This document shows positions 32,901 to 45,420 of a stretch of 64,000 nt of DNA, one piece after another. The notes under the pieces were generated by a model. It did not search any database and was not told the DNA's origin. It worked only from the letters and a program-made list of their open reading frames with translations. Each line of letters begins with the position of its first letter. Positions within the stretch are counted from its first letter, which is position 1. The stretch is from assembly GCF_009870125.1 (NCBI RefSeq), contig NC_046683.1, forward strand, positions 13,215,001 through 13,279,000, read 5' to 3'. A program made the position numbers and the translations under genes. Source of the stretch: Drosophila pseudoobscura. Taxonomy: Eukaryota; Arthropoda; Insecta; Diptera; Drosophilidae.

Positions 32901-34964
32901 ACGTACGTGCGTTCCACTTACGCAGCGTCGCAGCGTAACGGTAACGCGGAGGGGTAGGCGGTGTGGGGGGAGGGGAGGGGAGCGGAGCGGCAGCAGGCGG
33001 TAACCGGTAACGACGATGCTGGGGCAACGCTTTTAACATTCGCATTATGCATGCGGCAATGCCGCGTATGTACATATGTCTCCCCCTCCCTGCCCCCGCC
33101 CCTGCCCCCGCCCCTGCCCCTGCCAGTAGGGGCACACTAAAGTGGGGTATGGGGGGGCTTGGCTTCAGCAAAAAGTCCAAAGTAGGGCATGGCACTTAAT
33201 TGAAAAACTTTTATGCGGTCGACAACGCAGCAAAAGAGCGACTCAGAGACTCGGAGAAAAAGAGCGAGCGGCGTAGAGAGGGAGAGGGCGAGGGAGAGAG
33301 CAAAAAAAAAAGAAAATACATATATATATAACAGAGAAAGTAAGGACAAGCGGACAGTGGAGCACAGGACACCAGAGGACAGCACCTTTTCCTACATCTG
33401 CCCCTCTCTCTCTCTCTCACTCTCTCCCTCTCCATGGGGGACCACCGGCAATAAAAGATAGTTTATTGTGGCTCACAAAAAGGCTTTGTTCTTGCCTCTG
33501 ATACGAGAGTCCTCGTGCGAGTCCTCCGCATTGCCATTTCCCTTGATTTTGCTGTTGTTTTTCACCCCACATTAAGTCCTGGGTTTCATCATTTGCAAAA
33601 ATGCCACTTTATATGCCACAGATACACGCCGCATATCCAAGTGTGTGTGTGTGCATATGCAAATGACTCCTTAGAAAGGAGAAAGGACCCTCAGAGAGAT
33701 GGAGAGGTGGAGCGAGAGCTAAGACAATACTTTGGGGCTGTGTTTCTTTCGTTGAAAGTCAAATCGATTCAAATTATTTCCATGAAATTTATTCAATCAA
33801 CGCTGGAAAAATATCCAAAATCAAACGGAGTAGAGGGCAGGCCATGTGGCACGAGAGGGGTATCGATATTTCCACCAAAAATATCGACTTAAGGCAGGTT
33901 TATCGACTCGAAGCCATTCCGCGAGGACTAGAATTAGAAGTTTGCACTGTGCCGCACATTCTGGGGCACTTTTCTGGGCGACAATCGTCATCGGAGTCTC
34001 CAGGCTGGACCTCGGCTGCGCGGACTATCGAAAAATCGATTAAAATCAATCGAAAATGATACAAAAATCGAATTAACGATTATTCAAGGAGCATTGCTCC
34101 ACTTTTTGGAACTCAAAGCGATAACAGTCGAAAATGTTTGAAACTATCGATATTTATCGATTAACACCACGACAACAAACGAGCACAGTGAAAGTTTTGA
34201 GTGTAACTTCTCCAAAAGCAGACAATTGTTTGATTAAAGCCGATGCCCTCCAGCGACTCCACCGCACATGCTTTGGATTTGTAGGATGCCACACGGAATC
34301 CCCCACCCTCACCCCTCGCCCAAGAATCCTTTGAGATATTTCACTGGCATGCGCAAATATTTGATGCTCCACAGGCGACAGCAGCTGACTGTAATGGAGA
34401 CCTCATTCGCAGCAGTTTCCTCGGGTAATTGGCGCAAAGAAAATGCCTGAAATTCCAACTTCTTTTTTGGGAGATTCAAATCAATACGACCACCACACTT
34501 GCAGCTGTCAAATGGTGGTGCAGCACTCTCTCTCTCTCGCTCTCTCTCCCCCTTTGGGGGCTGTCAAGTGGTGCGTATACGTAATAATTGCACATACGCC
34601 ACGTGCGACACGTTTATTGCATTCTTCTGCATTGTTTTGGTATTTGTTTGATTATTTGCATATTGCGTTCCAGCAGCTGTCGAATATTTGCGAGAACAAA
34701 ATGGTTTTTAATTGCATTTCTATCGTTTCGTTTGTTGTTTCTTTTTTCGAACCCTTTTTATGAGCTGCCGAATGAATTGAAATACTCAGCGGGAGAATCA
34801 ACCAAGGTACGGTGTATCGTCCAGTATTTGTATTCTTTTTTTGCATTGTCGTTCAGGGTTTTTTGGGGTTCTTTCTTTGGGGCATTCTTGGGGGAACAAC
34901 AACATCGATATTCAAAGGAGATTCCCTAAAGGAAATGCCTGAGGAAAATCCCAAAAAATTATTT
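32791..34964. other. Noncoding with small CGATA cluster
   Basis: (CA)n at 32869-32898, GC-rich repeats near 33080-33123, GA-rich DNA near 33270-33300, and a smaller group of TATCGAT/ATCGA motifs at about 33858-34165. CT tracts near 34528-34550. No coding exon recognised. Confidence 0.5.
32869..32898. repeat. (CA)n microsatellite
   Basis: Fifteen AC units followed by GTACGTACG. Confidence 0.95.
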
Positions 34965-35605
34965 CGTTGGGTCATTCTTTGGATCATTCTTCGAGGCATT
35001 CTTTGAGGCATTCTTTGAGGCATTCTTTGAGGCATTCTTTGAGGCATTCTTTGGGTCATTCTGGGGGTCATTTCTTGACCATTCTTGCGGTCATTCTTTG
35101 GTTACTCTTTGGGTCACTCGTTGGCCATTCTTTGGGTCAATCTTTGGGTCATTCTTTGGTCATTCTTTGGGTCCTTCTTCGAGTCATTCGTTGGCTTATT
35201 CTTTGGTCATTCTTTGGTCACTCTTTGGCCATTCTTTGGTCATTCTTTGGGTCATTCTTTGGTCTCTCTTCCGGTCACTCTTTGGGTCACTCTTTGGGAC
35301 ATTCTTTGGTGACTCTTTGGCTCATTCTTTGGGCCATTCTCTGGTCACTGTTTGGTAATTCTTTGGGTTATTCTTTGTTCATTCCTTGGGTCATTCTTTG
35401 GTCTCTCTTCGGGTCACTCTTTGGGTCACTCTTTAGGGCATTCTTTTGGCCATTCTCTAGTCACTCTTTGGCCATTCTTTGAGTCACTCTTTAGGTCACT
35501 CTCTGGGTCATTCTCTGGCATTCTCGGACTCTGGAGCATCCTGTGGGACATTCTTTTCGGCCATTTCTCTTGGGACATTCTTTGGGTCTTCGGCTGCAGC
35601 CATTC
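34965..35605. repeat. 11/12-bp TTCTTTGGGTCA minisatellite
   Basis: About 640 bp, more than 45 units of TTCTTTGGGTCA (12 bp) and TTCTTTGGTCA (11 bp) with variants such as TTCTTTGAGGCA at the start. Twelve-base units keep a frame open and give Gly-His-Ser-Leu peptides; the 11-base units shift it, so no single protein is maintained. Confidence 0.92.
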
Positions 35606-36237
35606 TCTGGGGCTGTGCTGCATTCCCTGGTACATCATTGCCCCCCCCACACCGCCCACCCCCTCCCCTGGTTTCCCCACACGGGCCCTAAACATTTTAA
35701 TTGGATATGGATAACACGGAGGCAAGTGCGAACAGGGATGAGATCTGGTCAGCAGCGGTCTGGTGGCGGTGCCTCCGACAGACAGGACTCACCTCCCCTC
35801 TTGGTCTCTCCTTCAGTCGCTCTCTCCACCTATCTCTGAAGCTGATGCTCCGGCTCCGGCTCCTCCGCTTGTGGCATGCCTCTGCTTGGCCTCTATCTGT
35901 CCGAATGGAGAACACAATGATGGGGCGTGGGTCAGGGGGGGGTGGGGAGGGGGGGGTGACTGTCGGTTGAGATTTTCCCCAAGCTCGCGTTCTAAATGAA
36001 AATCCAATGACATGCACACACACACACACACACACACATGCAGAGCGAGTGCAATTTTGCGGCCGCATGCGGTGGCAAATTGTTCCTGCTTGTGGAGTGC
36101 GGGGAGGGGGTGGTGGGGGGTGTGAGTAGAAGAAAATGAGAAAAGCGCAAAATCATTACGATTTGAATGCCATAAAATGCGTTTTCCTCGTTTCGTTTCG
36201 TTTCGCAATTGTGGGACCATTCAGAGGTCCTGCAGCA

Positions 36238-36268
<31 letters not shown>

Positions 36269-39059
36269 TGGTCGGTTGGCTAAAGGAAATTCCAGGGTAT
36301 TCTCTGCTTAACCGCAAAGTGAGCGATTGGGAGTGGGAGTGGTGATGGTGTCTTTTTTTAGACGACAGCTAAACACTTTTCACACGCCCCTCCCACGCCA
36401 CCCCACTCTCCCGCACTCCCCTGTCGCCCCTCCAGTGACATAATAAACTGAAACTGTCAGTGGCATGCCCCATGCCGCACCCATAGCCTGCCACAGAGAG
36501 GGAGAGGGAGAACTTCGACACACAAAAGGCGTTGCTGTGTGTGCTTTTCCCCTCCCCCATTTTCCTTTTTTCCGAGCATTGACCAAATGCGGAAGAAACA
36601 ACAGAAACACCGGAATGAAGGGTGCATGTTGCAACACCTACAACTCCTCCACCACCTTGTTTTTTGGGGGGTGGTGTGTGGTGGGGGGGTAGCTCAAAAG
36701 TTGATTTCGCCACACGAACACCAGAGAAACAATCAAATTCAGCTTAACGATGGAAGCACTTGACTTACATACGACAGCACCAGCACACAGATGCACAGAT
36801 ACACAGATACACAGATACACAGATGCACAGATACATAGATACACAGATACATCTTTGAAGGGAAGAAGAAAGACTTGCTTTGAGCCAGAGAAATCGAAGG
36901 ATGGAAGCAGAGGGAGGGGGACAGGGAAGGGGACAGGGAAGGGGACGGAGACGGGGACGGAGACGGGGAAGGGGACGGGGGACTCCCCTCCCCCCACTCG
37001 ATGCAATAAAATGTTTTGTGGCTCTATCATACCCTGGAAAAGTCCTTGGGGCGGGGGGGGCATGCCCGCACTCGCAATTTTCCAGGGGAAATCGTTGGGT
37101 CCTCAAATCCCCGCCCAAAAAAGGGTGGGGCAGCCCCTGCCCCACAAGAAGGGGCATGCAACCGTTCGAGTCGCCTAGTCCCCGCTCTGCCACATAGTTG
37201 GCTGTGTAGTTTTTCCCTCTCAATTTTCTTTTGCTTTTCTTTTGGCCTTGCTTTTCTCTGTAACCCACTTTACAACTTCCTCAAGTGCTGCCGCTGCCGC
37301 TGGCGGTATAATCATAAACTGGTGGCGCCTCAAAGTATGCCAATGCATGTGGTGGCCATGTTTTCTTTTTTTTTGTTTTCTTTTTCTTATTTTTCAAGCG
37401 AATTAAATTGCATTTTGTATTGATTTCAATTAAGTTTCTGCAACGTCGGAAACGTTGTGCCTGTGTTGCATGTGGCAAGATTGATTTGTTCGATTGCCAA
37501 AAAAAAAATGTGTATCTCAAGAAGGGATTTTGCGGCACGTGCCACGCGTTGGGGCAACACCTCCACCTCCACCTCCACCTCCTTTTGTAATGTATTAAAA
37601 ATGTGATTTTAATGTTTTCTTAATATCCCTTTTCGCCCCCTCCCCCCCCGCAGGAGGGGGTTCCGTTAGGAAAACTCACTTTTAAGGATGTAACTCAATA
37701 TTTAGGTGGTTTTCTGGCCCTGCCTCTGCCCCTGCTGCATGCCACATTCCATATAAAAAATAACTCAAATTTTGTGGCCTTTTTTCTAATGGAAAATAAT
37801 TCACACGAAAGCCGCAGGATGCCAATCAATGCAGGAGATTCAGGAGTGCAGGCGGAACTACAGAGAGGGGAGAGAGAGGAGAGGGGGGGAGGAGAGGGGG
37901 GTGGAGAGGGCGGAGAGAGGGGGAGAGCAACCGAATAACAATTCAGGCTTTTAATTTCATTGCCTCTGAGCACTCCCCTGGGAATCGCATGATAAATGAA
38001 GGACCCGACGACCCAGAGAGGGTACCCCCCCCTCCACCCCTCCAGGGGGGGGGTTGTACAGAGTTCATTCACACGCTTTCGAGCATAATTAGTGGCTCTG
38101 TGTCCTGCCCCTGCAGCAAGGACTCCGCCAAGGTCGAAGAGCTGTCAAAGTCAAAGCATACTCGTAGATTATTCATTTGCCATTCAAAAACAAAGTACTC
38201 GCACAATTATTTGACAGCGTTGCCACACCCCCTCCGCCACCCCCCACCCCCACGATAAACCCCCACGCGGCGACGGGCGAACCCGGCAAATACCCTGTAA
38301 TTTGTATGAAAAAAAATGTTTAAAAAATAAAAAAAGGGAAGCCAAATCCTGACCATATTATTGGGTGCTCCAAGGGCAAGCCTTCCAGGGATTCCAGTGG
38401 GGCTTTGGCCCCCCCACAGCAACCCTCCGTCGGTTAGGGTATTCCCTTCAAGTGGAGCACCGCTGGATATTGTTTTAATGAAATTCGAATTGATTCCACA
38501 TCCGCCCTGCTGCCCCAAATGGCAGCCATTTTGTTTACGCCTGAACATTTTAATCTAATTTCAATGTTCTCACCCACAAAAAAAAAGAAAAAAAATACAA
38601 AAAAACAAAAAGAAACGAACGGGAAAAGTGAAAGTGAAAGGCAACGAAGCGTAAATGTTGAAAAGTTTTCCATTCAGCGGGGGAAATGCGGCAAATACAC
38701 AGAGAACACTTTTAGGTAGATTCGCGTGCAACATTTTTGTGGTCACCCCTGCCACCCCTGCCACCACTGCCACCCCTGCTGTCAAAGCGGTAGTAAAGTT
38801 AACGCCAATTGGCCCACAAAAAAAAAAGAAGAAACAAAGAAAAACGCACTCAATTAGCTTTGATTAAATGGAAGCAACCCTCGCTGATTCGACCTTCGGG
38901 CATTGGGCATTTGAAAAACATACCGCTGACAGGCCTGAGCGGGGGGTGTGGGGGGGGGGGGGGGGTTTAGGCCACTTCGATCGGCCATAAATTGGGTTTA
39001 AAGTTGATTGAATTATGGGAGAAGGGCTTCCAAGGACGGGAACGGGACGAACAGAGCCA
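35606..39059. other. Noncoding, simple sequence
   Basis: (CA)n at 36014-36039, a 29-base G run at 36239-36267, a 10-bp ACACAGATAC repeat at 36776-36852, a GGGGACAGGGAA-type repeat at about 36915-36982, GAGAGGGG tracts near 37865-37925, and a G run near 38951-38966. No coding exon recognised. Confidence 0.5.
36239..36267. repeat. 29-base poly-G tract
   Basis: The longest homopolymer in the window. Its true length is likely uncertain in any sequencing read. Confidence 0.9.
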
Positions 39060-39505
39060 CAGCGCTGCTAACACTCCAGGTTAACAGGCTGTTAACGTTA
39101 CCGGCCACCGCTTACTGTTAACAGACAGGTGACAAAGCAGTGCTACAGCCAGCTGTAAGAGCGAAACGTTAGAGCGAACTGTTACAGAGCACTGTTAAAG
39201 CGCACTTTTAAAGAGCACTGCTTCGGCGCACTGTTAAAGCGCACTTTTAAAGAGCACTGCTACGGCGCACTGTTAAAGCGCACTTTTAAAGAGCACTGCT
39301 ACGGCGCACTGTTAGATCGTTCTGTTCGAGCGCTCTGTTACAGAAAACTGCTACTGCTACAGCGCACTGTTAAAGCGCATTTTTAAAGCGCACTGTTACG
39401 GCGCTTGGTTAGAGCGCTCTGTTAGATTGCTCCGCTACTGCGTTCTGTTAAAGCGCACTGTTAGATTGCTCTGTTCCACCGCACTGTTACAGCGCACTGT
39501 TACCG
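39060..39505. repeat. 39-bp GCGCACTGTTAAAGC array
   Basis: A core of four units with exact 39-bp spacing (GTTAAAG at 39194, 39233, 39272; GTTAGAT at 39311) is flanked by more diverged GCGCACTGTTA modules on both sides. Each unit contains GCGCACTGTTA, GCGCACTTTTAAAG and AGCACTGCT. Several GTTAAC palindromes precede it. Confidence 0.88.
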
Positions 39506-41089
39506 CTCGTACGAACGTCACACGATTCGTTCCGCGAGCGCTTTGAGATCGGTCTGATGCCGACGCTCTCCGCCTGTGCGTCTCTCTCTCTCTCTTTTTC
39601 TCACTCTCCCTGCACACGGCTCTCCTAGCTCGCTGAGCACTTGATCCACTGTCCGCAAGCCACCAATCCAATCCAAGCCATTGATTGCCTTGAAGAATAA
39701 TCCCTAAAAATAGTCCAAAGCTATCTTGTGTGTGTGTGTGTGTGGCATTAAGGTCTTAAGGGTAATTGCAGAGCTTCTGCTGCATTTGTGCTTGTCGTTT
39801 TATTCGGATTTGATTTGACCCCAAAAATGTTTGCCTTTGACAGCTGTTGCTCGTGGCTCCTTCTGTCCTTAACTATGCTGCCTGCCTGCCTGCCTGTCTG
39901 CCTGCCTGCCTGCCTCGATGCGATGCTGCCACTGGGTGTTGCAATGGTCTGCTGCTGCCTTTTCATTTGCATTTTGCAGTTTGCTTTTTTGCGCCTAATT
40001 AAGAAGGCCAAACGATGCAGGCTTGGAGATGGACAGGATCTGCTCCTGCTACTGCTGCTGTATATCCTTTGAGGCAACACAGTGGCTTCCCCTGGCTTAT
40101 TATCTCATCTAATTTACGGGCTTTCCTTCTTGCCTTTTCCCAGCGCTCGTTTTTCCGCTCGTTTTTCCACACCGATTCAAACTAAATGAAATCAAGTCGT
40201 GTAATGAGCAAAAAACTTGTGCAAAATCTGCCTGCCAATGAATGCTCCACACCCCAGCCCCAGCCCCTCCCCAATCCCCCCCAACCCCCCCATCCACCAG
40301 GAGTTCATAATTTTCTGTTAACACTGCACCTCCGCCCCTGGGCGTACCTTTTTCGGACAACGGAAAATGTACTACATTTTCATGAAAACAATTTCGCGCA
40401 ATGCGCTGTAATTTTTTTTTTTGATTTTTGAACGAAAATTGTAATTTTTGCATGCCCCACCCCCTCGATGTCCCATGGGGAAGCCCTATAGTGGCCAGGA
40501 CATCTGTGCACGTCCTGTCCCGTCCCGTGTTCGGCTCCTGTGGTCCTGTTAATGTGTCCATTGTGCTGGTTAACAAAACCAATTTGCCTTAGTGGATTTT
40601 TATGTTGCAACTCCAGAGTCCGGATTCCGGACTGCGGACTCCGGACTGCGGACTCCGGACTTTTGTATGCGGTTTTTTGTTGTTTGTTTGTTGGCTTGCA
40701 GTTCTGTTTGTCCATTTTTCAGTTGTGTTTGTCGACAGTTTGTTTTGCTTTCTCTTTTTTTTTTGTTTTTTTGAATTGCTGTTTCCGCCACCAAATGGTT
40801 ATGGCTCTTTGGCTTTTGCCTTTAATTGCAATCGGATAACAGAGAGCCGCAGCCGAAAGCCTTCTAAAATTAAATTCAACCAAAAACCAAAACTAATCAA
40901 AGAAGAGGAAAATCGGGGGTAAAAAGGATTGATTCAATTATTTATGATCAAAAATTCGGCAGAGGCTTCTCAGAAGACTTGTGCCTCGAAGAAAACGTTG
41001 CCACTGTTTGCCTAAATCAAAGGAGGAAATTGGGAAAAAATTTAAAAAAATCGTCGTCATAATTTTATTTAATTTTTGAAACCGTTTCA
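39506..41089. other. Noncoding, upstream of dpr coding exon
   Basis: GC-balanced DNA at 39506-39660 with CT tracts, (GT)n at 39729-39743, (CCTG)n near 39878-39913, and a GGACTCCGGACTGC repeat near 40620-40662. No coding exon recognised. Confidence 0.5.
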
Positions 41090-41640
41090 AATATTTTAAA
41101 AAGATTTTTAATAATTATAGAAATTGATTGCCGCAAATATCAATAAAATCTTAGAAGGAAATTAAATTTTAATTGTTGAAAATTTTTCAATTATTTCGAA
41201 TATGATATGAAAAATGTTGGCATGGACCTTTTTGGAAAATTAATTTAAATGTGAAAAATAATTAGTTTTTGACAAAAAATTGTTTTAATAATTTAATTTT
41301 AATTTTTGTACATTTTTCAAATCATTCGAATATGATATAAAAATATTAGCATGGACCTTTGTACGAAATAGATTTATTAATTGCCGCAAATATCAATAAA
41401 ATCTTGGGAGGAAATTGCCAAATATTTAGTTGCAATAATTTAATTTTTAATTTTTGAAAATATTTTAAATAATACCAATATAATATTAAAAACGTGGGCA
41501 TGGACCTTTGTTCGAAAAAAATATATTGACTGCCGCATTTACATATGAGGAATTTGGAAAATATTTGGTTTTTGTTGACAAAAAATTGTTTTAATATATA
41601 TATGATATAGAAAATTTAAGCAAGGACCTTTGTGCGAAAA
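41090..41640. repeat. AT-rich tandem array upstream of dpr exon
   Basis: A module with GATAT(G/A)AAAA..GCATGGACCTTTGT occurs at 41220, 41349, 41498 and 41620, giving a spacing of about 122-149 bp. Between these lie similar blocks with TTGCCGCAAATATCAATAAAATCTT. The array ends about 240 bp before the acceptor at 41877. Confidence 0.75.
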
Positions 41641-41945
41641 ATACTTATTTTTGTCTAGAAATAAAACTGAGACGAGGGCGAAGACTCAGACATGCCTTCT
41701 TTAAAAGTGTACCACGAAAAGCCTTTAATCGGAGAAATGTAAGACTTAAAATTGTACTTATAGGATCGTTCTAGGAAGGTCTAGTTACCCATTACGCCAT
41801 TCCTCTATAAGTTTTCTGATTAAAAACCCCAGCATTTCTTATATTAAATCCTTCTTCCTTCTTCGTTTTCTTTCAGGCATCAACTAAAAAAAAATTAAGT
41901 TCCTGAAGTTGCAGCAGAAGAATATCAGCACTATATAGATCAAAG

Positions 41946-41994
41946 ATGTCAATGAATTGGGCCCTGTATTGGGGCATAATGTGGGTGCTTTCAG
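41946..41994 (+). CDS. dpr: Dpr-family Ig protein, signal-peptide exon
   Basis: The exon runs from 41877 (after TTTCTTTCAG) to 41994 (donor GTAAGT). Its first 69 nt are untranslated; the ATG at 41946 opens a frame of 16 codons plus one base, giving a hydrophobic signal peptide (ALYWGIMWVLS). The phase-1 end joins exactly to the Ig exon at 55355, restoring a Gly codon and continuing the open frame. Dpr proteins are cell-surface two-Ig-domain molecules that pair with DIPs in synaptic partner choice. The untranslated start shows at least one more leader exon upstream, perhaps 21183-21223. Assignment rests on the second exon. Within the family it looks most like dpr8/dpr9, with the member not settled. 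Confidence 0.8.
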
Positions 41995-43531
41995 GTAAGT
42001 TCTCTCTCATCTCTAGGATATTTGTGGAACAGTGCAGCTGTACGCCAGAAACCATCGCCGGATTCTCTTTCGAAATTCGCGTCACGTAAAAACAATTTCG
42101 CTGTCTCTGTCGCTGTCGCGACCCGTAGTCTGTACAGAAATTGTTTTATATCATCTCTTTTCATCTCTATCTCTATTTTATATAAACTGAAAATTTAAAA
42201 TAACAAGCCGTAAGCGTGCTTTGATTATTGCAAGAACATTTTCAGCGCATTGCAAATTGCAAATTGAGCAGAAAAAAGGCATAGCCGCCACGCCCCCCCT
42301 GCACATTCACGGTGAAGGTTGAAGGTTGACAGGGAAGGACATGGGGCACAATGCTTGTTGGAATTTGAGTAGTACGTTTGTGCAGGAGGTGGTGGTATGG
42401 AAAAAAAACGGTGTCCTGGCTTGTTCTCCGATGAAGCGATATCCTTCCACGGTCGGAAAGTTTTCTACAGGATGTGTGTGTGTGTCTGTGTGTGTGTGTC
42501 TGTGTGCATTCCATGTGAAATGTGAATTTCATTCAGCAATTGAAATGCATAGAGCATTCCGGACTTCAAGTTGGCTTCCAATAATTCTTTGGGTGGGGTG
42601 GGGGAGCAGGGCCACCGAAGGTAAATACCATTTAAATGACTTTTTCTGCAGAAAAGAAAAAAAACCAGTGCATGAGACAGACAATTTAGGGGCTCTACCC
42701 AGAGAAAGTTGGCGAAAGTTTCCCAGAGCAAATCGAAAGAGAGAGAGCCCTACCCACCATTGACAAAACACGAAAGAACCCATTTCGATTGCGTAATAAA
42801 TTTATTTCATTTTTGTTCCCATTTCCATTTCCTGTTTTTGCCACCCCCCCAGAAGCTTTTTGGCTGAAATTAATGTACAACTCAACGGCTGGCAATGGCA
42901 ATCAATAAAATGTCAAGGCCCTGGCAAAATATTTGGTCGGATTAAAGTCTGAAGCTTAGCCACTGTCACTGCCACTGCCGCTGTGTGTTTCGGGAGGCGC
43001 CACCCGAAAGAGAGATCAAAGGGCAGGCTGATTTTAATGGGGAAAGTAATCAATACAAAAAAAAACCGAAAGGGCGAGGGTGAGGGAATTTTTCAAAGAA
43101 AAAAGTGCTTTTGGTGACCCCGATCCCCGATAATCGTTATCAAAAGCTTGGCCGTACAATCTAGACATAGAGTTCCAATGTTTTCTTTGGTTTTTCCCCC
43201 AATAATACTTTTCATTTGGTAGCGCAAAGAAAACTGCAATTTTTGGTGACCCCGATCCCCTATAGAGAGGGGATACCAAGCTTTCCTTCGAGTAACCCTC
43301 TCGTGGATCGTCATTGTCCATTTGATGGCATAATTGCCCCCATCATTTTCAATGTCAAAGACATTGTCTCTCCCACAGAGATCCATCCGGGCTCTCATAA
43401 GCCTTGTCACAGAATGCGGAAGAGACAAGGGGTGGACATAAATCAGTCCGATTCCCGTTGGCCACCACTGCCCCCAAGCTGTTGTCCAACGTGGCACAAC
43501 GAGTTAAATAGTTCCATAATGCCAAAGGGAC

Positions 43532-43563
<32 letters not shown>

Positions 43564-44879
43564 GAAGGATGCCACAAGAAATGCCATGAAATGAAGTCCC
43601 TTTCTGAAGGGGACTGATGGAGGAGGAGTCTTAGCGAACGAGCGAATGAATGAATGACCTACAGAATGATGGAATGAGCGACTTATAGAATGACTTACAG
43701 ACTGATGGAATGAATGACTTACTGACTCGCGGAATGAGTGACTTAGTGGAACCCTGAAAAAGACTCGGATGCCATTTGTAACCCAAGAATGGGGTTGGTT
43801 GGGGTCTCATTTCGTTTCGTTTCGTTGCGAGTATGAGGCATGGGTGACATTGGCATGGCATGGCCCTCCTGCCTCCTGCCCCCCTACTCCCACTCCTTGA
43901 TGCGATAAGAATAATTGGAATGTCAGTTTAGATACGCGCACGTAAAATGCGAACGGAAAGCGACATCCACATAGCCATGGCCACAGCCACAGCCACAGAA
44001 TCGCACAGAGAGCCCTCCGCGACTGAGTCTGGCGTGGGCGTGGGCGTGGGCGTGGCTGGTTCTGCTGTTGCACATGTTGCAAGCCGAGCAGTAAATATGG
44101 TACAATAGCATCCTAGTTCTCTCGTCATCGCTGGCGCACTTGGGTGAACAATGACATAAGTCTAATGACAAGCAGAACGACGACGAGGACGACGAGGACG
44201 AGGACGACCGCAAAGCCACCGCCAGGAACAGCAGCAGGCAGCGGCAGGCCGTAGGAGCATCAGCAGTAGGGATCTCTACCAGAGTTTCCAGATGCTGCTG
44301 CTGTGATGACACTGACAACAATGACAACGCTGACATGACATGCAGCGGAGCAGTGCGGTGCAGAATGCAAAAAGAAAAAAAGAACAGCAAAAAAAAAACA
44401 GAAACAGAATTTCCAAAAATGGACACAACGGAGTCTCATTTCGAGTTTGAGGCATACAGAAGGTTTGGATACCCTAACAGCACGAGAACTTCTAGGAAAA
44501 CAAAGGGAAAAGCATAAAAAAGTAAGCGAATTTAATGGAAAACAATTATGGATAGTAGAATCTTCTTACCTTTAATGTAAAAAAAGGTGCCATAAGAGCT
44601 ATATTGATTGATTGATTCTATGGAATATCCATTTTCTATAGCTCCAAGGATTCCTGTTTCATTTTAATTCCGTAAAGGTCACGTATGGGCAATTTTAAGG
44701 AACTATTTTTAATTCTTAATTTCAGAAAAATAATCTAAGTCTCCTGGAAATGTTTTTGGAAAATTACTTCATAGGCAGCAGAGTAAAAAAAAAAGATTGT
44801 AGGCACAAAAAATTAAATGAAAAAAAAATTTAATAAAGAACTTCAGAACATGCTATTAATATATTTTATATTAAAAAAA
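41995..44879 (+). other. dpr intron, first part
   Basis: Part of the 13.36-kb intron (41995-55354). Contains (GT)n near 42474-42505, a GGTGACCCCGATCCCC repeat near 43115 and 43241, (GA)n at 43531-43558, a diverged GAATGAATGACTTAC repeat at 43640-43745, and GACGACGAGGAC repeats near 44185-44210. No further exon recognised. Confidence 0.6.
43531..43558. repeat. (GA)n microsatellite
   Basis: Fourteen AG units, one of many GA tracts. Confidence 0.95.
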
Positions 44880-45420
44880 AAATTATATATGTATATAGCT
44901 GTTTTCATATTTTTTTTTAACCATTCATTTATTTTATAAGTTTAAAAAAATAATTAACAACATGATGATAATATTCATCAAAAAAAAATTAAATAAAAAA
45001 TCAATAAAAATTAAAAAAAAAATATAAATACAAAAATTAAAAAAATAATAATATTAACAAATAGTAAAAATCATAATGATAATGATGATATTAATCATCA
45101 AAACATAATAAAATGGTTATAAATAAAAATATAAAAAAAAAATATTAAATTTTACAAAAAAAATAATGAAAAACATGATGATAATGATAATAACAATATA
45201 AAAAAATAAAAATATAAAAAAATGATAATAAAATATATATAAAATATATATAAAAAATAAAGAAACACATGATGATAATGATAATAAAAATATAAAAAAA
45301 ATATTATATATTAAAAAAAAATAATAAAATAAATCATGATGATAATGATAATAACATTATAAATAAATAAAAATATAAAAGAATAATAAAAAAAATTTTT
45401 AAAATTTTAATATTTATATA
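44880..45420. repeat. AT-rich array with CATGATGATAATGATAAT modules
   Basis: Over 90 percent A+T by eye. The module CATGATGATAATGATAATAA or close variants occurs near 44961, 45176, 45268 and 45336, separated by AAATATAAAAAAA runs. Confidence 0.75.

Noticed and set aside
34965..35605. CRISPR-like repeat array
   Set aside because: Repeats are contiguous with no unique spacers, and the window is eukaryotic; it is a minisatellite.
35813..37268. Minus-strand frames over the CA, poly-G and ACACAGAT repeats
   Set aside because: Open only because simple repeats lack stops; repeated Cys/Val/Leu/Ser runs.
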